Counted from the first letter of the stretch, positions 51,796 through 61,648 are shown. The stretch is DNA of 64,000 bases from Ruminococcus sp. FC2018 (GCF_000621805.1 NZ_JHXH01000006.1:90119-154118), one strand, 5' to 3'. The notes: generated from the sequence alone by a model not told the origin. Translations and numbers: made by a program.

Positions 51796-54588
51796 CTATT
51801 CTGTCCGCAAAGCGATAACAGGGTCTTTCTTAGCTGCCACTCTGGATGGCATAAGTCCTGCAATAAGGGTAAGTATAATACTTATTCCCACAAGTATCAC
51901 CGCACCAAGCACAGGTATGGAAGCCCTCATGTTTACGTCCGTAACGCTTGCGATCACCATATTTATCGGTATGGTCAGCAGGTAGGAGATACCTATTCCC
52001 AGCAGACCTGCGGACAGTCCCACAATGACCGTCTCTGCGTTGAACACATGGGAGATATCCTTCTTTGAAGCACCGATGGCTCGCAGGATACCGATTTCCT
52101 TTGTCCTTTCAAGAACAGAAATGTAGGTTATGATACCTATCATTATTGAAGATACTACCAGGGAGATGGCTACGAATGCAATAAGAATATAGCTTATTGC
52201 GCTGATAATATCTGTTATGGACGACATCATAAGTCCCACATAGTCTGTGTACTCGATAGCGTCCTTTTCGCTGCCGTCGCTCTTGGCATCCTCGTTGTAT
52301 TTTTTGATGATATCAACTATCTTTTCCTTTGATTCAAAGTCCTTTGGATAGATATTGATAAAGCTTGGTTTTTCCAGCTCTGCGTACCCGAGTACCGACA
52401 TATTCTTGTCGTATGTGGAGTCGGAAAACTTGTTGTCATTGCCTTCTTTCTGAGCCTTCTGATACATTTCCATACGCTCTTTGGTAATGTCCTGCAAGAG
52501 CTTCATCTGCTCCTGGGTAAGGGATTGCATATATTTCTTTTCAGACTCTGTCATAAGAGATCCCGACTGCTGATCGCCGCTCATTGACGACATATCAAAT
52601 CCCATACCACCCTGAGCTCCGGACTGCTGCTGTGCAAGCATCTGTTTTTGCGCCTCAGTGATCTTGTTCTTGCTGTTTGTACCGTCACCGAATTTCAGTC
52701 CTGTGAAAACGTCAACATCCTTGTTTGCCAGCTGTTCCTTGACGATCTGGCTGTTTTGAACTCTGTCCACAAGATAAGTAGCAAGCTCGTGTGTATATCC
52801 GATATTTCCGTTTATAGAAGCCGCCGCTGCATCTTCGTTAGGTCTGATTACACCAACGACCTTTATCTCCGGGGCAGCATCAAGAGCTTTTTTCATAAAC
52901 TCTTCATCCGAGGATCTGTCCACCCATATGCTGCCTTGCTTTTCGTATCTGTCGGTCGGTGCAAGAAGCTTGAAGCGCAAAGCCAGCATTTCGTCATAAG
53001 TATAGCTCTTCTGACCTTCGTCAATATCCACCTTTTCGCCGGACATGACCTTTACAACGATATTTTCCAAGGGCTTTTTGTCCAGCCAGCCAAGGGTGTA
53101 CAGCACATAGTCATGCAGCTCGTTGTTCTTGTCAACTACCAGCACAACCTCGTCGTATTTCTCGGGGAATTTTCCTGCCAGCACATCATACTGTTTCTTG
53201 ATAAGCTCCTTGTTGTCTATCATCTCACCGAAGATATCCGTGTTCTGTCCGCCGAACATAGAGCTGCTCATTCCGGACATACCTTCCATATCCGAGCTCA
53301 TACTGAACATCTGACCCAGACCCATATATTCACCTACGGTTGAAGGGTGGACCTGTTCAATGCCTTTTGATGTATCCTTGTTGTAGATGTAAGGCTTGGT
53401 GGAGTAGGAGTACTGAATGCTTGTAATGTACTTTTCGATCTCCTTGTTATTGTCAAGAAAATCCTTGAACTTTTCAAGGTTGTTTACCTTTGTTTCCTGC
53501 ATATATGTGCTTATGAGCTTGCCCATACGGTTCTGGGAATAGACCTTATCCTTGTCGTGATCGACTTCATTTGACTTTCGCTGGTCAGCCATAAGCTTCA
53601 TCATGCTCTCGGTGCTGGTGGTAGTCTTTGTGATAGTCAGAGGATAGCTTGAAAGCGTGTCGCTCTGCACCTGGTCGATATAGACCTGTACACCGTTTGA
53701 AAGAGAGAGTATGAGAGCGATACCGATAATACCTATGCTTCCTGCAAATGAGGTAAGGAAAGTTCTTGCCTTTTTGGTAAGAAGATTGTTTTTTGAAAGG
53801 GAAAGGGCGGTAAAAAAACTCATCGAAGTTTTGAGCTTCTTTCGTTCAGCCTTAGCAGCTTTCTTTGCAGCCCTCTTGTCCAGCTTTTCCTTCTCCTCAG
53901 GCTCAGGACAGGTGAACGGGTCGCTGTCGTCAACGATCTCACCGTCCAGCAGCTTGATGATCCTTGACGAGTATGTCTCTGCCAGCTCCGGGTTGTGGGT
54001 CACCATTATAATAAGCTTATCCTTGGAGATGTTCTTCAGTATCTCCATGATCTGCAGGCTGGTTTGTGTGTCAAGAGCACCTGTGGGTTCGTCGGCAAGA
54101 AGGATATCAGGGTCATTTACCAGAGCTCTTGCGATAGCCACACGCTGCATCTGTCCACCGGACATCTGGTTTGGCTTTTTGTTAAGCTGGTCACCGAGTC
54201 CAACTTGCTCCAAAGCTTCGGTCGCTCTTTTTCTGCGCTCGGACTTTGAAACACCCGAAAGCGTCAAAGCAAGCTCAACATTGGATAGAACCGTCTGATG
54301 AGGGATAAGGTTGTAGCTTTGGAAAACAAATCCCACCCTGTGATTTCTGTATGAGTCCCAATCAGCATCCTTAAAGTCTTTTGTTGACTTCTGATTGATA
54401 ACAAGATCGCCCGATGAATACTGGTCAAGACCGCCGATAATATTCAGAAGTGTGGTCTTACCGCAGCCCGAGGGTCCAAGAATCGACACGAACTCGCTGT
54501 CACGGAAGTCCATGCTGACGCCCTTGAGTGCTTCTACCGTGGTATCACCGGTCTTATAGTTTTTGCATATCTTTCTTAAACTAAGCAT
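51796..54588 (-). CDS. MacB-like ABC transporter, ATPase fused to FtsX permease
   Basis: 930 residues. The N-terminal ATPase (about 1-230) has Walker [10 protein letters not shown], signature MSGGQMQR and Walker [14 protein letters not shown] basic linker leads to membrane segment 1 (about 275-298), then an unusually large extracellular domain (about 300-770) with a Met/Gln/Ser-rich part ([18 protein letters not shown]) and coiled-coil-like runs. The last three segments form the FtsX domain ([19 protein letters not shown]). It works by mechanotransmission in the MacB type VII ABC family, and likely moves a peptide, lipid or antimicrobial. The ATG follows AAAGGAG. Confidence 0.93.
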   Translation of the reverse strand: MLSLRKICKNYKTGDTTVEALKGVSMDFRDSEFVSILGPSGCGKTTLLNIIGGLDQYSSGDLVINQKSTKDFKDADWDSYRNHRVGFVFQSYNLIPHQTVLSNVELALTLSGVSKSERRKRATEALEQVGLGDQLNKKPNQMSGGQMQRVAIARALVNDPDILLADEPTGALDTQTSLQIMEILKNISKDKLIIMVTHNPELAETYSSRIIKLLDGEIVDDSDPFTCPEPEEKEKLDKRAAKKAAKAERKKLKTSMSFFTALSLSKNNLLTKKARTFLTSFAGSIGIIGIALILSLSNGVQVYIDQVQSDTLSSYPLTITKTTTSTESMMKLMADQRKSNEVDHDKDKVYSQNRMGKLISTYMQETKVNNLEKFKDFLDNNKEIEKYITSIQYSYSTKPYIYNKDTSKGIEQVHPSTVGEYMGLGQMFSMSSDMEGMSGMSSSMFGGQNTDIFGEMIDNKELIKKQYDVLAGKFPEKYDEVVLVVDKNNELHDYVLYTLGWLDKKPLENIVVKVMSGEKVDIDEGQKSYTYDEMLALRFKLLAPTDRYEKQGSIWVDRSSDEEFMKKALDAAPEIKVVGVIRPNEDAAAASINGNIGYTHELATYLVDRVQNSQIVKEQLANKDVDVFTGLKFGDGTNSKNKITEAQKQMLAQQQSGAQGGMGFDMSSMSGDQQSGSLMTESEKKYMQSLTQEQMKLLQDITKERMEMYQKAQKEGNDNKFSDSTYDKNMSVLGYAELEKPSFINIYPKDFESKEKIVDIIKKYNEDAKSDGSEKDAIEYTDYVGLMMSSITDIISAISYILIAFVAISLVVSSIMIGIITYISVLERTKEIGILRAIGASKKDISHVFNAETVIVGLSAGLLGIGISYLLTIPINMVIASVTDVNMRASIPVLGAVILVGISIILTLIAGLMPSRVAAKKDPVIALRTE

Positions 54589-54627
54589 TAAGCCGCTCCT
54601 TTCCTTGACATTATAAACTGCCTACTA

Positions 54628-54657
54628 AGTATAACATATTCGGGTATCATTTATCAA
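54628..54657 (-). promoter_or_regulatory. promoter of the ABC exporter gene
   Basis: On the minus strand TTGATA (54652-54657), 18-nt spacer, TATACT (54628-54633). Confidence 0.55.
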
Positions 54658-54693
54658 GTGCTTTTTAATATTTTTTATATTTTACTTCAAACA

Positions 54694-54722
54694 AAAAGTC
54701 CGGCACAAAACCGGACTTTTCC
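54694..54722 (-). terminator. terminator of the WYL regulator gene
   Basis: AAAAGTCCGG / CCGGACTTTT, a 10-bp stem with a 7-nt loop and T residues on both sides. Confidence 0.8.
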
Positions 54723-54788
54723 CTATAAGCTTTTTATCTTTTGCTCGTTTTCTGTTTTTTACACAAGCTATAACAACGTTCAAAAGTG

Positions 54789-55778
54789 TTATTCATAATG
54801 CTTTCTTATCTCATCAAGGGTCTGTTTGGCTTGTTCCACCACGTTTTCGGGAGCAAGCACCCTGGCTCTTTTACCGAATTTGAAAAGCCAGCCCCAGAAT
54901 GTGGGGGAGATCTGAACTTCAACGTTTATGTAGAAGGTGTGGTCTGAGTTCTGAGTACAGATTATCTTTTCGCCGAATCTGTCGATAACAGTGGAAAGAA
55001 GTCCGTTTTCAAACTCAAGGGTAACTTTTTCGGTTTTCCCGCCGTACATACTGTAAACAGACTGATAATTGTTTACCTCGGTCTTTTCCTCCGGTGTAAG
55101 CTCACGGCGCTTCTCACCTTCGTTGACCCTGACATTGGTCATTCTGTCTATTCTGTAACGGCAGATCTTTTCGTGCTTGTTGCAGTAGCAAACAAGGTAG
55201 TAATTATCCTCCTCCCAGACGGTAACGAAAGGTGATACGGTGTATACCTCGCCGTCGTGCTTGAGGATCTTTTTCTTGTTGAAGTTGTAATCGTAATACT
55301 GGAAGGAGATAGTCTTTTTCTCAAATATTCCTTCCTGGACCTTGTTGAGATTGTAATATACAGCCTCATTCATAGCTTTTGAACGGTTGTTTACAAAAAC
55401 ATCACGCTTGAGCTGTTTAGCTTTGTATTCGCTGGTCAGCCCCTGGATCTTTGCGATAAGCTCCTGTGACTTTTTCTTTGTCAGGAATCTGCAGGAAGCT
55501 ATTGCATCTACAAGAACAAAAAGCTCCTCATCCTGGAAAGTCCTAGCTCCAAGGTAGTAAGCGTTGGAGTGACCGTCCTTAGTGATCTCGATGTCCATAC
55601 CGCTGTCGCAAAGGGTCTTTATGTCATCGTAAATAGTTTTTCTCTCTGCCTTGATGCCATATTGTCCCAGTATTTCTATAAGTCTGTTTCCGGTAATGGA
55701 GTGTTCATCGTCGGTTTTTTGTTCAAAATACTGCTTCATGGTCAGAAGTTTCTGCTTCTGCCTTGATAAACCTGCCAC
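54789..55778 (-). CDS. WYL-domain transcriptional regulator
   Basis: 329 residues. An N-terminal winged helix-turn-helix (about 1-65; RKTIYDDIKTLCDSG), a helical middle, the WYL domain (about 130-225, ISFQYYDYN and the ligand-site Arg in CRYRIDRM), and the WCX C-terminal extension (GWLFKFGKRARVLAPENV). WYL domains sense nucleic acid or nucleotide ligands, often in stress and defence loci, but no defence genes are seen here. The start is GTG 55778 behind GGGAGGG. Cotranscribed with the DUF896 gene 2 nt upstream. Confidence 0.93.
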   Translation of the reverse strand: MAGLSRQKQKLLTMKQYFEQKTDDEHSITGNRLIEILGQYGIKAERKTIYDDIKTLCDSGMDIEITKDGHSNAYYLGARTFQDEELFVLVDAIASCRFLTKKKSQELIAKIQGLTSEYKAKQLKRDVFVNNRSKAMNEAVYYNLNKVQEGIFEKKTISFQYYDYNFNKKKILKHDGEVYTVSPFVTVWEEDNYYLVCYCNKHEKICRYRIDRMTNVRVNEGEKRRELTPEEKTEVNNYQSVYSMYGGKTEKVTLEFENGLLSTVIDRFGEKIICTQNSDHTFYINVEVQISPTFWGWLFKFGKRARVLAPENVVEQAKQTLDEIRKHYE

Positions 55779-55780
55779 CT

Positions 55781-56002
55781 TTATGATCCCTCCCCACTGT
55801 GCTTAAGATCCTTTACCATGATCCTTGTGCCGTCGGCACGGAGTATCACGGTGTTATCAAGCTGTGCGGTGAGATTAGCCACCACACCCTGACGATACTC
55901 GTCCCTGAGAACTTTACGTTCAGCCTGTTCGGCATCGGTCAGCTCTCTTGAACGGGAAATCGCCGTAAGCTCAGACAATCTGTCAAGCTTCATCTTCTCC
56001 AT
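55781..56002 (-). CDS. DUF896 (YnzC-like) protein
   Basis: 73 residues of the small DUF896 family. The helical hairpin LSELTAISRSRELTDAEQAERKVLRDEYRQ is the signature. B. subtilis relatives YnzC and YneA-region proteins are linked to the SOS response, but this is not shown for this one. ATG 56002 is used; AGGAG lies 13 nt upstream, and a longer GTG frame to 56044 exists. It precedes the WYL regulator by 2 nt. Confidence 0.85.
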   Translation of the reverse strand: MEKMKLDRLSELTAISRSRELTDAEQAERKVLRDEYRQGVVANLTAQLDNTVILRADGTRIMVKDLKHSGEGS

Positions 56003-56377
56003 AATTTTTACACTTCTCCTCTTAATGGGTGAGCACAACGACACACCATGATCCCCACCACAGAAAGTAAAAGGGTGACTTACACAATATCACCCACGTG
56101 TCCGAAAAATATCACTTTGTCCCCACAGCGTTTTTATTATATATATCTCTTTATCTTGGTGTACAACAAATTGACCTCTTTCGGTTACAAGTGACATTAT
56201 ATCACACAATTTCTCAAAATTCAAGTGCATTTTGTACAAACTGTCCGATAAAATTCCCTTAATACGCCCTTATCGTAATTATCTTGTGTTTTCACTTGAA
56301 AAAAGCACAAGATGTGGTATAATATAATAAAAATAAATGGAAATTTAAATTGTAAATTTTTTATTAAGGACGTGGAA
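56003..56377. other. intergenic region between the DUF896 and sigma-like genes
   Basis: No gene was found. It holds GGGTGA / TCACCC (56073-56095, 11-nt loop), a possible attenuator or operator in the DUF896 leader. A weak minus-strand promoter is TTGTAC with TATAAT at 56136-56141 (19-nt spacer). A good plus-strand promoter lies at 56296-56323. Confidence 0.6.
56296..56323 (+). promoter_or_regulatory. promoter of the sigma-like gene
   Basis: TTGAAA (56296-56301), 16-nt spacer, TATAAT (56318-56323). Confidence 0.65.
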
Positions 56378-56716
56378 ATGCTTAAAATGAAGGGAAGAAC
56401 AGCAGGCTATTCAGATATAGACCGCTATGTGCGTGATAATATATTTGCGGATCGTGATACGGACAGGGGAGCATACCCCGATAAGGTCAGAGAGCTTCAC
56501 AGGGCGATATTTGAAAGTGCCACGGCAAAGCAGCGAAGATACATAATAATGTACTATATGAAAAACATGACCATGGAGCAGATAGCAGATCGCTGCGGTG
56601 TGGCTAAGTCCACCGTTTCACGAACTATTGCCCGAGGCAGGAACAATATACTGCGTGCCATGAGGGCGGATGAGCTTGCAAAGCTGCTTGACCGGGACAG
56701 AAACAGGGAGGTATGA
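56378..56716 (+). CDS. sigma-region-4-like DNA-binding protein
   Basis: 112 residues. The second half (about 45-100) is a clear sigma-70 region 4 / YlxM-type helix-turn-helix: RRYIIMYYMKNMTMEQIADRCGVAKSTVSRTIARGR. No region 2 is present, so it is not a full sigma factor. The N-terminal half (YSDIDRYVRDNIFADRD) is polar and unrecognised. ATG 56378 follows AAGGACG; a longer frame to 56312 covers the promoter. The stop is 3 nt before the next start, suggesting coupled translation with the decarboxylase homologue. Confidence 0.85.
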   Translation: MLKMKGRTAGYSDIDRYVRDNIFADRDTDRGAYPDKVRELHRAIFESATAKQRRYIIMYYMKNMTMEQIADRCGVAKSTVSRTIARGRNNILRAMRADELAKLLDRDRNREV

Positions 56717-56719
56717 TGG

Positions 56720-58054
56720 TTGTCTGCACCAATAAATGATTTTGTGAAAAAATACATTCAAAGCGATACTGTGCGTTTTCATATGCCGGGGCATAAAGGC
56801 TGTACTTTTCACGGCTGTGAAGCCTATGATATAACCGAGATAAAAGGAGCGGATTATCTCTATCAGGCGCAGGGTATTATTGCCGAAAGCGAAAGGCGCA
56901 CTGCTGCCTCATTCAAAACGGCAAAGACTCTGTTTTCCACCGAAGGCTCCAGCCAGTGTATAAAAACCATGCTGGGGATAATAAAAAGCGTGATCGGTGA
57001 TAAAAGACTGAAGATAGCTGCTCCGAGGAACGTGCATAAGGCTTTTATCGACGGATGTATCCTTCTTGATGCGGACGTGGTATGGCTGTATCCCTCTGAG
57101 CCAACACCGGGAATTTGCTGCTGCGATATTACACCCGTACAAATAGAAAATCTGCTCTCACAGGACAAGGATATAGACTGTCTTTATATCACAAGCCCGG
57201 ATTACCTGGGAAATCTTGCGGATATAAAAGCGATAGCTGATATAAGCCACAGGGCAGGCGTGCCTCTTGCGGTTGACAACGCACACGGATCATATATGGC
57301 TTTTCTTGATGATAATACCCACCCCATCGCCCTGGGTGCAGATATGTGCTGCGATTCGGCACATAAAACACTGCCATGCTATACAGGGGGAGCGTATCTG
57401 CATTTCTCTAATAAATCACCGGATAGTTTTTTGAATAATGCAAAAAGTATAATGTCCATGTTCGGCTCAACAAGCCCCTCGTATCTTATACTGCAAAGCC
57501 TTGACCTGTGCGGTGAAATGCTTGCGTCGGGGGAGTTTGCCAAAAAGCTGGCGCACAGCACCGCTATGGTCCGAAGCTGTAAGGAAAAAATAGAAGGGTA
57601 CGGCTGGGTCCTTTGCGGTCAGGAAAAAATGAAGATAACAGTCTGTGCAGCAAAGTGCGGATATAACGGCTGTGAGCTTGGGGATAAACTGCGTGAAACG
57701 GGGATCGAGCCGGAATACTGCGACGGTGAGTATGTAGTCTTTATGGCTGGTATATCCAATACACAAAATGATTTTGATAAGCTTGCCGCAGCCTTTAAGA
57801 CGCTACCTGTTAAACCTCCCATTGATGAGCAGATTCCCGGGTTGCTGCCTGCCGAAAGCAGACTTTCAATGCGCCGTGCAGCCTTTTCGCATTCACAAAG
57901 CGTTGATATCCATAGTGCCGTGGGCAGGATCTGTGCATTGACCGTTACAGGCTGCCAGCCCTCTGTCCCCGTAACAGTCAGCGGTGAGGTGGTCAGCGAA
58001 AACGCCGTAAAGCTCCTTGAAGCCTGCGGAGTTGAAAAGATAAATGTGCTTTAA
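56720..58054 (+). CDS. Orn/Lys/Arg decarboxylase-family PLP enzyme
   Basis: 444 residues. The FHMPGHKG start (about 20), LYITSPDYLGN, the PLP-phosphate and cofactor Asp in VDNAHGSY (about 188) and the Schiff-base Lys in DSAHKTLP (about 217) mark the fold-type I basic amino acid decarboxylases (SpeA/YaaO group). The C-terminal domain ends near 444, as in the short Firmicute forms. Start TTG 56720, 8 nt after GGGAGG. In B. subtilis a relative (yaaO) lies near the same darA/holB/ricT genes. Arginine, lysine and ornithine are all possible substrates. Confidence 0.92.
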   Translation: MSAPINDFVKKYIQSDTVRFHMPGHKGCTFHGCEAYDITEIKGADYLYQAQGIIAESERRTAASFKTAKTLFSTEGSSQCIKTMLGIIKSVIGDKRLKIAAPRNVHKAFIDGCILLDADVVWLYPSEPTPGICCCDITPVQIENLLSQDKDIDCLYITSPDYLGNLADIKAIADISHRAGVPLAVDNAHGSYMAFLDDNTHPIALGADMCCDSAHKTLPCYTGGAYLHFSNKSPDSFLNNAKSIMSMFGSTSPSYLILQSLDLCGEMLASGEFAKKLAHSTAMVRSCKEKIEGYGWVLCGQEKMKITVCAAKCGYNGCELGDKLRETGIEPEYCDGEYVVFMAGISNTQNDFDKLAAAFKTLPVKPPIDEQIPGLLPAESRLSMRRAAFSHSQSVDIHSAVGRICALTVTGCQPSVPVTVSGEVVSENAVKLLEACGVEKINVL

Positions 58055-58072
58055 GATTTTTGCGTCAAAAAC

Positions 58073-58101
58073 TTTACTTTTGCCGCCTTTTGTGGTACAA
58101 T
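58073..58101 (+). promoter_or_regulatory. promoter of darA
   Basis: TTTACT (58073-58078), 17-nt spacer, TACAAT (58096-58101), 36 bp before the ATG. Confidence 0.55.
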
Positions 58102-58136
58102 GATCACAGTGTTTTACATAAGTTAAGGAGGATAAT

Positions 58137-58460
58137 ATGAAACTTGTTTATGCTATTGTAAACAGCGACGATTCATATGCTGTCAGCAAAGGACTTTCCA
58201 AAGCAGGTATAAGAGCTACAAAGCTTGCCAGCACAGGAGGCTTTCTTTCAAAGGGTAATACCACCTTTATGATATGCTGCCAGGATGAACAGGTGGACGA
58301 TGTGGTGGAGATATGCAAGAGCTTTTCTAAAAAAAGAAAGCAGACCGTACCTGCATCTGCTGTCCTTGAAAGGGACTATGCCTTTGCAGAACCCGTGGAA
58401 GTTACCGTCGGAGGAGCCACTATTTTCGTTACCGACATACAGCGCTTCGAGCAGGTCTGA
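58137..58460 (+). CDS. darA: cyclic-di-AMP receptor (PII-like)
   Basis: 107 residues of the DarA/PstA (YaaQ) family, a PII-like trimer that binds c-di-AMP. The N-terminal MKLVYAIVNSDDSYAVSKGL, RATKLASTGGFLSKGNTT (about 25-42) and the C-terminal VEVTVGGATIFVTDI segments are characteristic. The ATG follows AAGGAGG. The order darA-holB-ricT is the usual Firmicute one, though tmk and yaaR are missing here. Its downstream target is not known. Confidence 0.94.
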   Translation: MKLVYAIVNSDDSYAVSKGLSKAGIRATKLASTGGFLSKGNTTFMICCQDEQVDDVVEICKSFSKKRKQTVPASAVLERDYAFAEPVEVTVGGATIFVTDIQRFEQV

Positions 58461-58469
58461 TAAGGGAAA

Positions 58470-59471
58470 ATGGAACTTAGATTTTACGGCAACCGTGAGC
58501 CGCTTGAACTGATAAGGAGAATGGTCTGCAAAAACAGAGAACAGCGGTCTATCCTTATCCATGGCGAAAAGGGACTGGGAAAAAAGCATCTTGCAAACTA
58601 TATTGCTGCCGCCTATCTTTGCCAAAGGCATGACGGCGTGCCCTGCGGAGAGTGTAAGTCCTGCCGCATGATAATGCACGGCACACACCCGGATATTATC
58701 AAGGTGAGCGCAAATGCCAACGGGAACTACATAATCGACGAGTCAATAAGACCTATCGTTTCCGACAGCGCAGTAATGCCTAATGAAAGCAGATATAAGG
58801 TCTATATCATACCCGACCTTGATAAATCGGTGAACACTCTTACCGCTGTGCAGAATATCCTGCTGAAGCTTATCGAAGAGCCCCCCGAGCACGTTGTGGT
58901 CATACTCACAGCAAGGAGTAAAGAGATATTTCTGCCCACGATCATTTCAAGAACACTGCCTCTTGCAGTCAGCAGTGTCAGCGAGGCGGAAAGCGAGGAG
59001 TATCTGAAAAGTGCCTATCCTCAGCTGTCTGTTAAAGATATACTTCTGGCAGTGGCAGCAGGCAGAGGCAATATCGGCAGGTGCAAAGCCTATATCGAAA
59101 GCGAGGACTTTGCCGGCTGCGTAAATGCAGCAAGAGAGCTTTGCGATACTGTTATATCGGCTGATGAGTATAAGATACTCAAAGCGCTTTTTGCCGTTGA
59201 CGGAAAGAAACAGGCTGCAAGGCAGACTCTTGAACTGTTTGGAGAAATAGGGGCAGATGCTTGTTTGTACCATGTCGGGACTTCGTCTGCTACAGCTTAT
59301 GTAAGCTGCTATGAGCAAGGTGCCCAGCAGCTTGGAAATATCCTCTCGGCAGCAGGGGGGGCAGAGCTTTATGATGCCGTGCTTGACTGTATCGGCAGGA
59401 TAGATGCCAACTGTAATCTTTCCCTTACCCTCAACAGTTTTGCCGTAAGACTTTCGGATATCGTCAAATAA
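58470..59471 (+). CDS. holB: DNA polymerase III subunit delta'
   Basis: 333 residues of the clamp loader family. Walker A is slightly altered (GEKGLGKK), and a four-Cys zinc module lies at about 52-68 (C...CGECKSC). YIIPDLDKSVNTLTAVQNILLKLIEEPP and TARSKEIFLPTIISR (sensor region) are typical. The C-terminal collar part is less conserved. ATG at 58470 follows AAGGG, 9 nt after darA. Confidence 0.93.
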   Translation: MELRFYGNREPLELIRRMVCKNREQRSILIHGEKGLGKKHLANYIAAAYLCQRHDGVPCGECKSCRMIMHGTHPDIIKVSANANGNYIIDESIRPIVSDSAVMPNESRYKVYIIPDLDKSVNTLTAVQNILLKLIEEPPEHVVVILTARSKEIFLPTIISRTLPLAVSSVSEAESEEYLKSAYPQLSVKDILLAVAAGRGNIGRCKAYIESEDFAGCVNAARELCDTVISADEYKILKALFAVDGKKQAARQTLELFGEIGADACLYHVGTSSATAYVSCYEQGAQQLGNILSAAGGAELYDAVLDCIGRIDANCNLSLTLNSFAVRLSDIVK

Positions 59472-59513
59472 CAGCTGAAGGCTGGTCTATATATAAACAG
59501 AAAGGAATAGTTT

Positions 59514-60377
59514 ATGCTTAAAATAATCGGAGTACGATTTAAAAGTGTGGGCAAGGTATATTACTTTGACCCTAAGAATTATAAGCTCGCCATTGGCGAT
59601 AAGGTTATCGTTGAAACCGCACGGGGAGTGGAGTGCGGAGAGGTGGCAATGGTGGACAAGGAGATAAATGAATCTGCATTTTCATCTCCCATCAAGCCAA
59701 TAATCCGAGCTGCCACAGAGGACGATCTGAAACGTATCGAGAATAATAAGCAAAAGGAAAAGGATGCTTTTAAGATATGTCAGGATAAGATAGCTGTGCA
59801 CGGCTTGAAAATGAATCTTATCGACGTTGAGTGTACCTTTGACAACAATAAGATGCTGTTTTATTTTACCGCTGAAAACAGAGTGGATTTCCGTGAACTT
59901 GTAAAGGACCTTGCCGCCGTGTTCAAAACCAGGATAGAGCTTCGCCAGATCGGTGTCAGAGATGAAGCGAAAATGCTGGGCGGACTGGGCATATGCGGAC
60001 AGCCCTTCTGCTGTTCAAGATTTCTCGGAGACTTCCAGCCTGTGTCAATAAAAATGGCTAAGGAGCAGGGTCTGTCCCTTAACCCGACAAAGATCTCAGG
60101 CACCTGCGGAAGACTTATGTGCTGCCTGAAATACGAGCAGAATGCTTACGACGACCTTTTGAAGACCACACCCAAGCAGGGTGCTATCGTAAAGACCACC
60201 AGCGGCAGGGGAGTAGTCGAGGAGGTCAATTTGCTTACAGGAAAGCTTAAAGTCAAGCTTGACAACAACGATACCGTGACCACCTTTGATAAGTCCGAGG
60301 TGGAGGTAATAAAGGACAGTGTCATTCGTGTTGACAGAAACGAAATGAAAGCTTTAAAATCATTGGAGGATCAGTAA
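59514..60377 (+). CDS. ricT: RicT-type PSP1 protein
   Basis: 287 residues of the YaaT/RicT family. The PSP1 domain lies at about 60-145, followed by the Cys-rich part (GGLGICGQPFCCSRFLG; TCGRLMCCLKYEQNAY) that ligates an Fe-S cluster. In B. subtilis RicA-RicF-RicT stimulate Spo0A phosphorylation and RNase Y mRNA processing. Start ATG follows AAAGGAA. Its stop TAA is directly followed by the ATG of the next gene. Confidence 0.94.
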   Translation: MLKIIGVRFKSVGKVYYFDPKNYKLAIGDKVIVETARGVECGEVAMVDKEINESAFSSPIKPIIRAATEDDLKRIENNKQKEKDAFKICQDKIAVHGLKMNLIDVECTFDNNKMLFYFTAENRVDFRELVKDLAAVFKTRIELRQIGVRDEAKMLGGLGICGQPFCCSRFLGDFQPVSIKMAKEQGLSLNPTKISGTCGRLMCCLKYEQNAYDDLLKTTPKQGAIVKTTSGRGVVEEVNLLTGKLKVKLDNNDTVTTFDKSEVEVIKDSVIRVDRNEMKALKSLEDQ

Positions 60378-60998
60378 ATGCCGTCTTTTCCCATACATCT
60401 TGTAGTTGCGGATATGTTGAGCGATGAGCTTGAAATAGTCTCAAAGCCGGATTTTTTCCTGGGCTGTATAGCTCCCGACAGCGTTAATCTCACAGGCTTT
60501 GCAAGTCAGGAGATACGCTACGGTGCACATATCCGAAGCGTTGATTATGATATCTGGAAAAAGCAGCTGGCAGAGTTTTATAAACAAAACCTTGACAGGT
60601 TCAAAGAACATCCCGACTATCTTAAGGGATATGTTTTTCATTGCGCCACCGATATCGCATGGGATGAAGCGGTGCAGCCGCACCTGTTTGCATATCTTCA
60701 GAAGGACGGCAAACTCAGCCGTGAACAGATAACCAAGCTGAAGTGGGAGGAGCTTTTCCGGTTCAACAGTATGGTCATCGGGCTGGACAGCTTTAAAAAC
60801 TCTGTGTGCCTGCTTGAAAAGGCAGAGCCTATGGATATTGCCACAGTCAGCGTACAGCAGGTGCAGCAGTATCGTGATTATGTGGTCAACGACTATAAGG
60901 ATAAGATAAGCACCCAGCCACCCGGTTTTTTGTGCATGGCTCATATCACCGCCTGCACACAAAGAACACAGGAGCTTTTCCGGGAACTGATAAAATAA
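60378..60998 (+). CDS. zinc-dependent phospholipase C-like protein
   Basis: 206 residues. The motif order FPIHLVVADML (His7), GCIAPDSVNL, GAHIRS, GYVFHCATDIAWDEAV and the late MAHITACTQ matches the PLC/S1-P1 nuclease-like zinc fold, where Asp and His residues bind three metals. There is no signal peptide, so it is probably cytoplasmic. The actual substrate in such bacterial proteins is unknown. It begins at the base after the ricT stop, with zero gap, and ends at a strong bidirectional terminator. Confidence 0.78.
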   Translation: MPSFPIHLVVADMLSDELEIVSKPDFFLGCIAPDSVNLTGFASQEIRYGAHIRSVDYDIWKKQLAEFYKQNLDRFKEHPDYLKGYVFHCATDIAWDEAVQPHLFAYLQKDGKLSREQITKLKWEELFRFNSMVIGLDSFKNSVCLLEKAEPMDIATVSVQQVQQYRDYVVNDYKDKISTQPPGFLCMAHITACTQRTQELFRELIK

Positions 60999-61003
60999 TA
61001 AAT

Positions 61004-61046
61004 AAGCTTTGGTCGCCTTAAAAGGCAGCCAAAGCTTTTTTGTTTT
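61004..61046. terminator. bidirectional terminator before the MazF gene
   Basis: AAGCTTTGG / CCAAAGCTT 9-bp stem with CCTT-AAAA-GG inner pairing and TTTTTTG after it. On the minus strand it overlaps the end of the toxin gene. Confidence 0.8.
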
Positions 61047-61401
61047 ATATATTTGCACCGCCAAGCCCGAAACTTACGGACAATGCAGAGTCCACCGCAC
61101 TCATGGAGCCATTGTCCAGCGACCCCATTTTTTCACGCAAACGCCTTTTGTCAAGGGTACGTATCTGTTCCAGCAGAACCACAGAATCCTTGGCAAGTCC
61201 GCATTTTTTGCTGTCAAGCTTTATGTGGGTGGGGAGCCTTGCCTTTTCCTGCTGACTGGTTATGGCTGCGGCTATGACCGTGGGGGAGTGACGGTTACCC
61301 ACATCGTTCTGAACGATAAGTACGGGTCTCAACCCTCCCTGCTCGGAGCCGACCACAGGACTCAGGTCTGCATAATATATCTCACCTCTGTGAACAGTCA
61401 A
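61045..61401 (-). CDS. MazF/NdoA-type endoribonuclease toxin
   Basis: 118 residues of the PemK/MazF family of mRNA interferases. [21 protein letters not shown] (N-terminus) and [12 protein letters not shown] are the core signatures; the catalytic Arg in LRPVLI and Ser/Thr in ITSQ are present. The start is TTG 61401 with GGAG 9 nt upstream; an ATG at 61416 would give 123 residues but has no site. No antitoxin (ndoAI-like) gene lies on either side in this window, unlike the alr-ndoAI-ndoA order in B. subtilis. Confidence 0.92.
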   Translation of the reverse strand: MTVHRGEIYYADLSPVVGSEQGGLRPVLIVQNDVGNRHSPTVIAAAITSQQEKARLPTHIKLDSKKCGLAKDSVVLLEQIRTLDKRRLREKMGSLDNGSMSAVDSALSVSFGLGGANI

Positions 61402-61648
61402 AACAAAACACTCCATTCTAAAGTGGTCTGTGAAGTATCTTCACACTATGATTATTCCCGTCTGTAATTGTTTTAAACACAGCGGGACAGTTTTTTGCCT
61501 TGCTGTTATTATAGTATGTGAGATGTATCCCCCTTGTTAATCCTCAAGCATTACACTTTATATTCTCAGCTTACTGATGCCAACGGCAGCAAAACTTGTT
61601 TTAAAAAGTTTCTGCCCGTTCATTCATCAAGCATATGATATACCGGAT

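Noticed and set aside
54789..56002. Anti-phage defence island around the WYL regulator
   Set aside because: No nuclease, helicase or toxin partners next to it; neighbours are an ABC exporter and DUF896.
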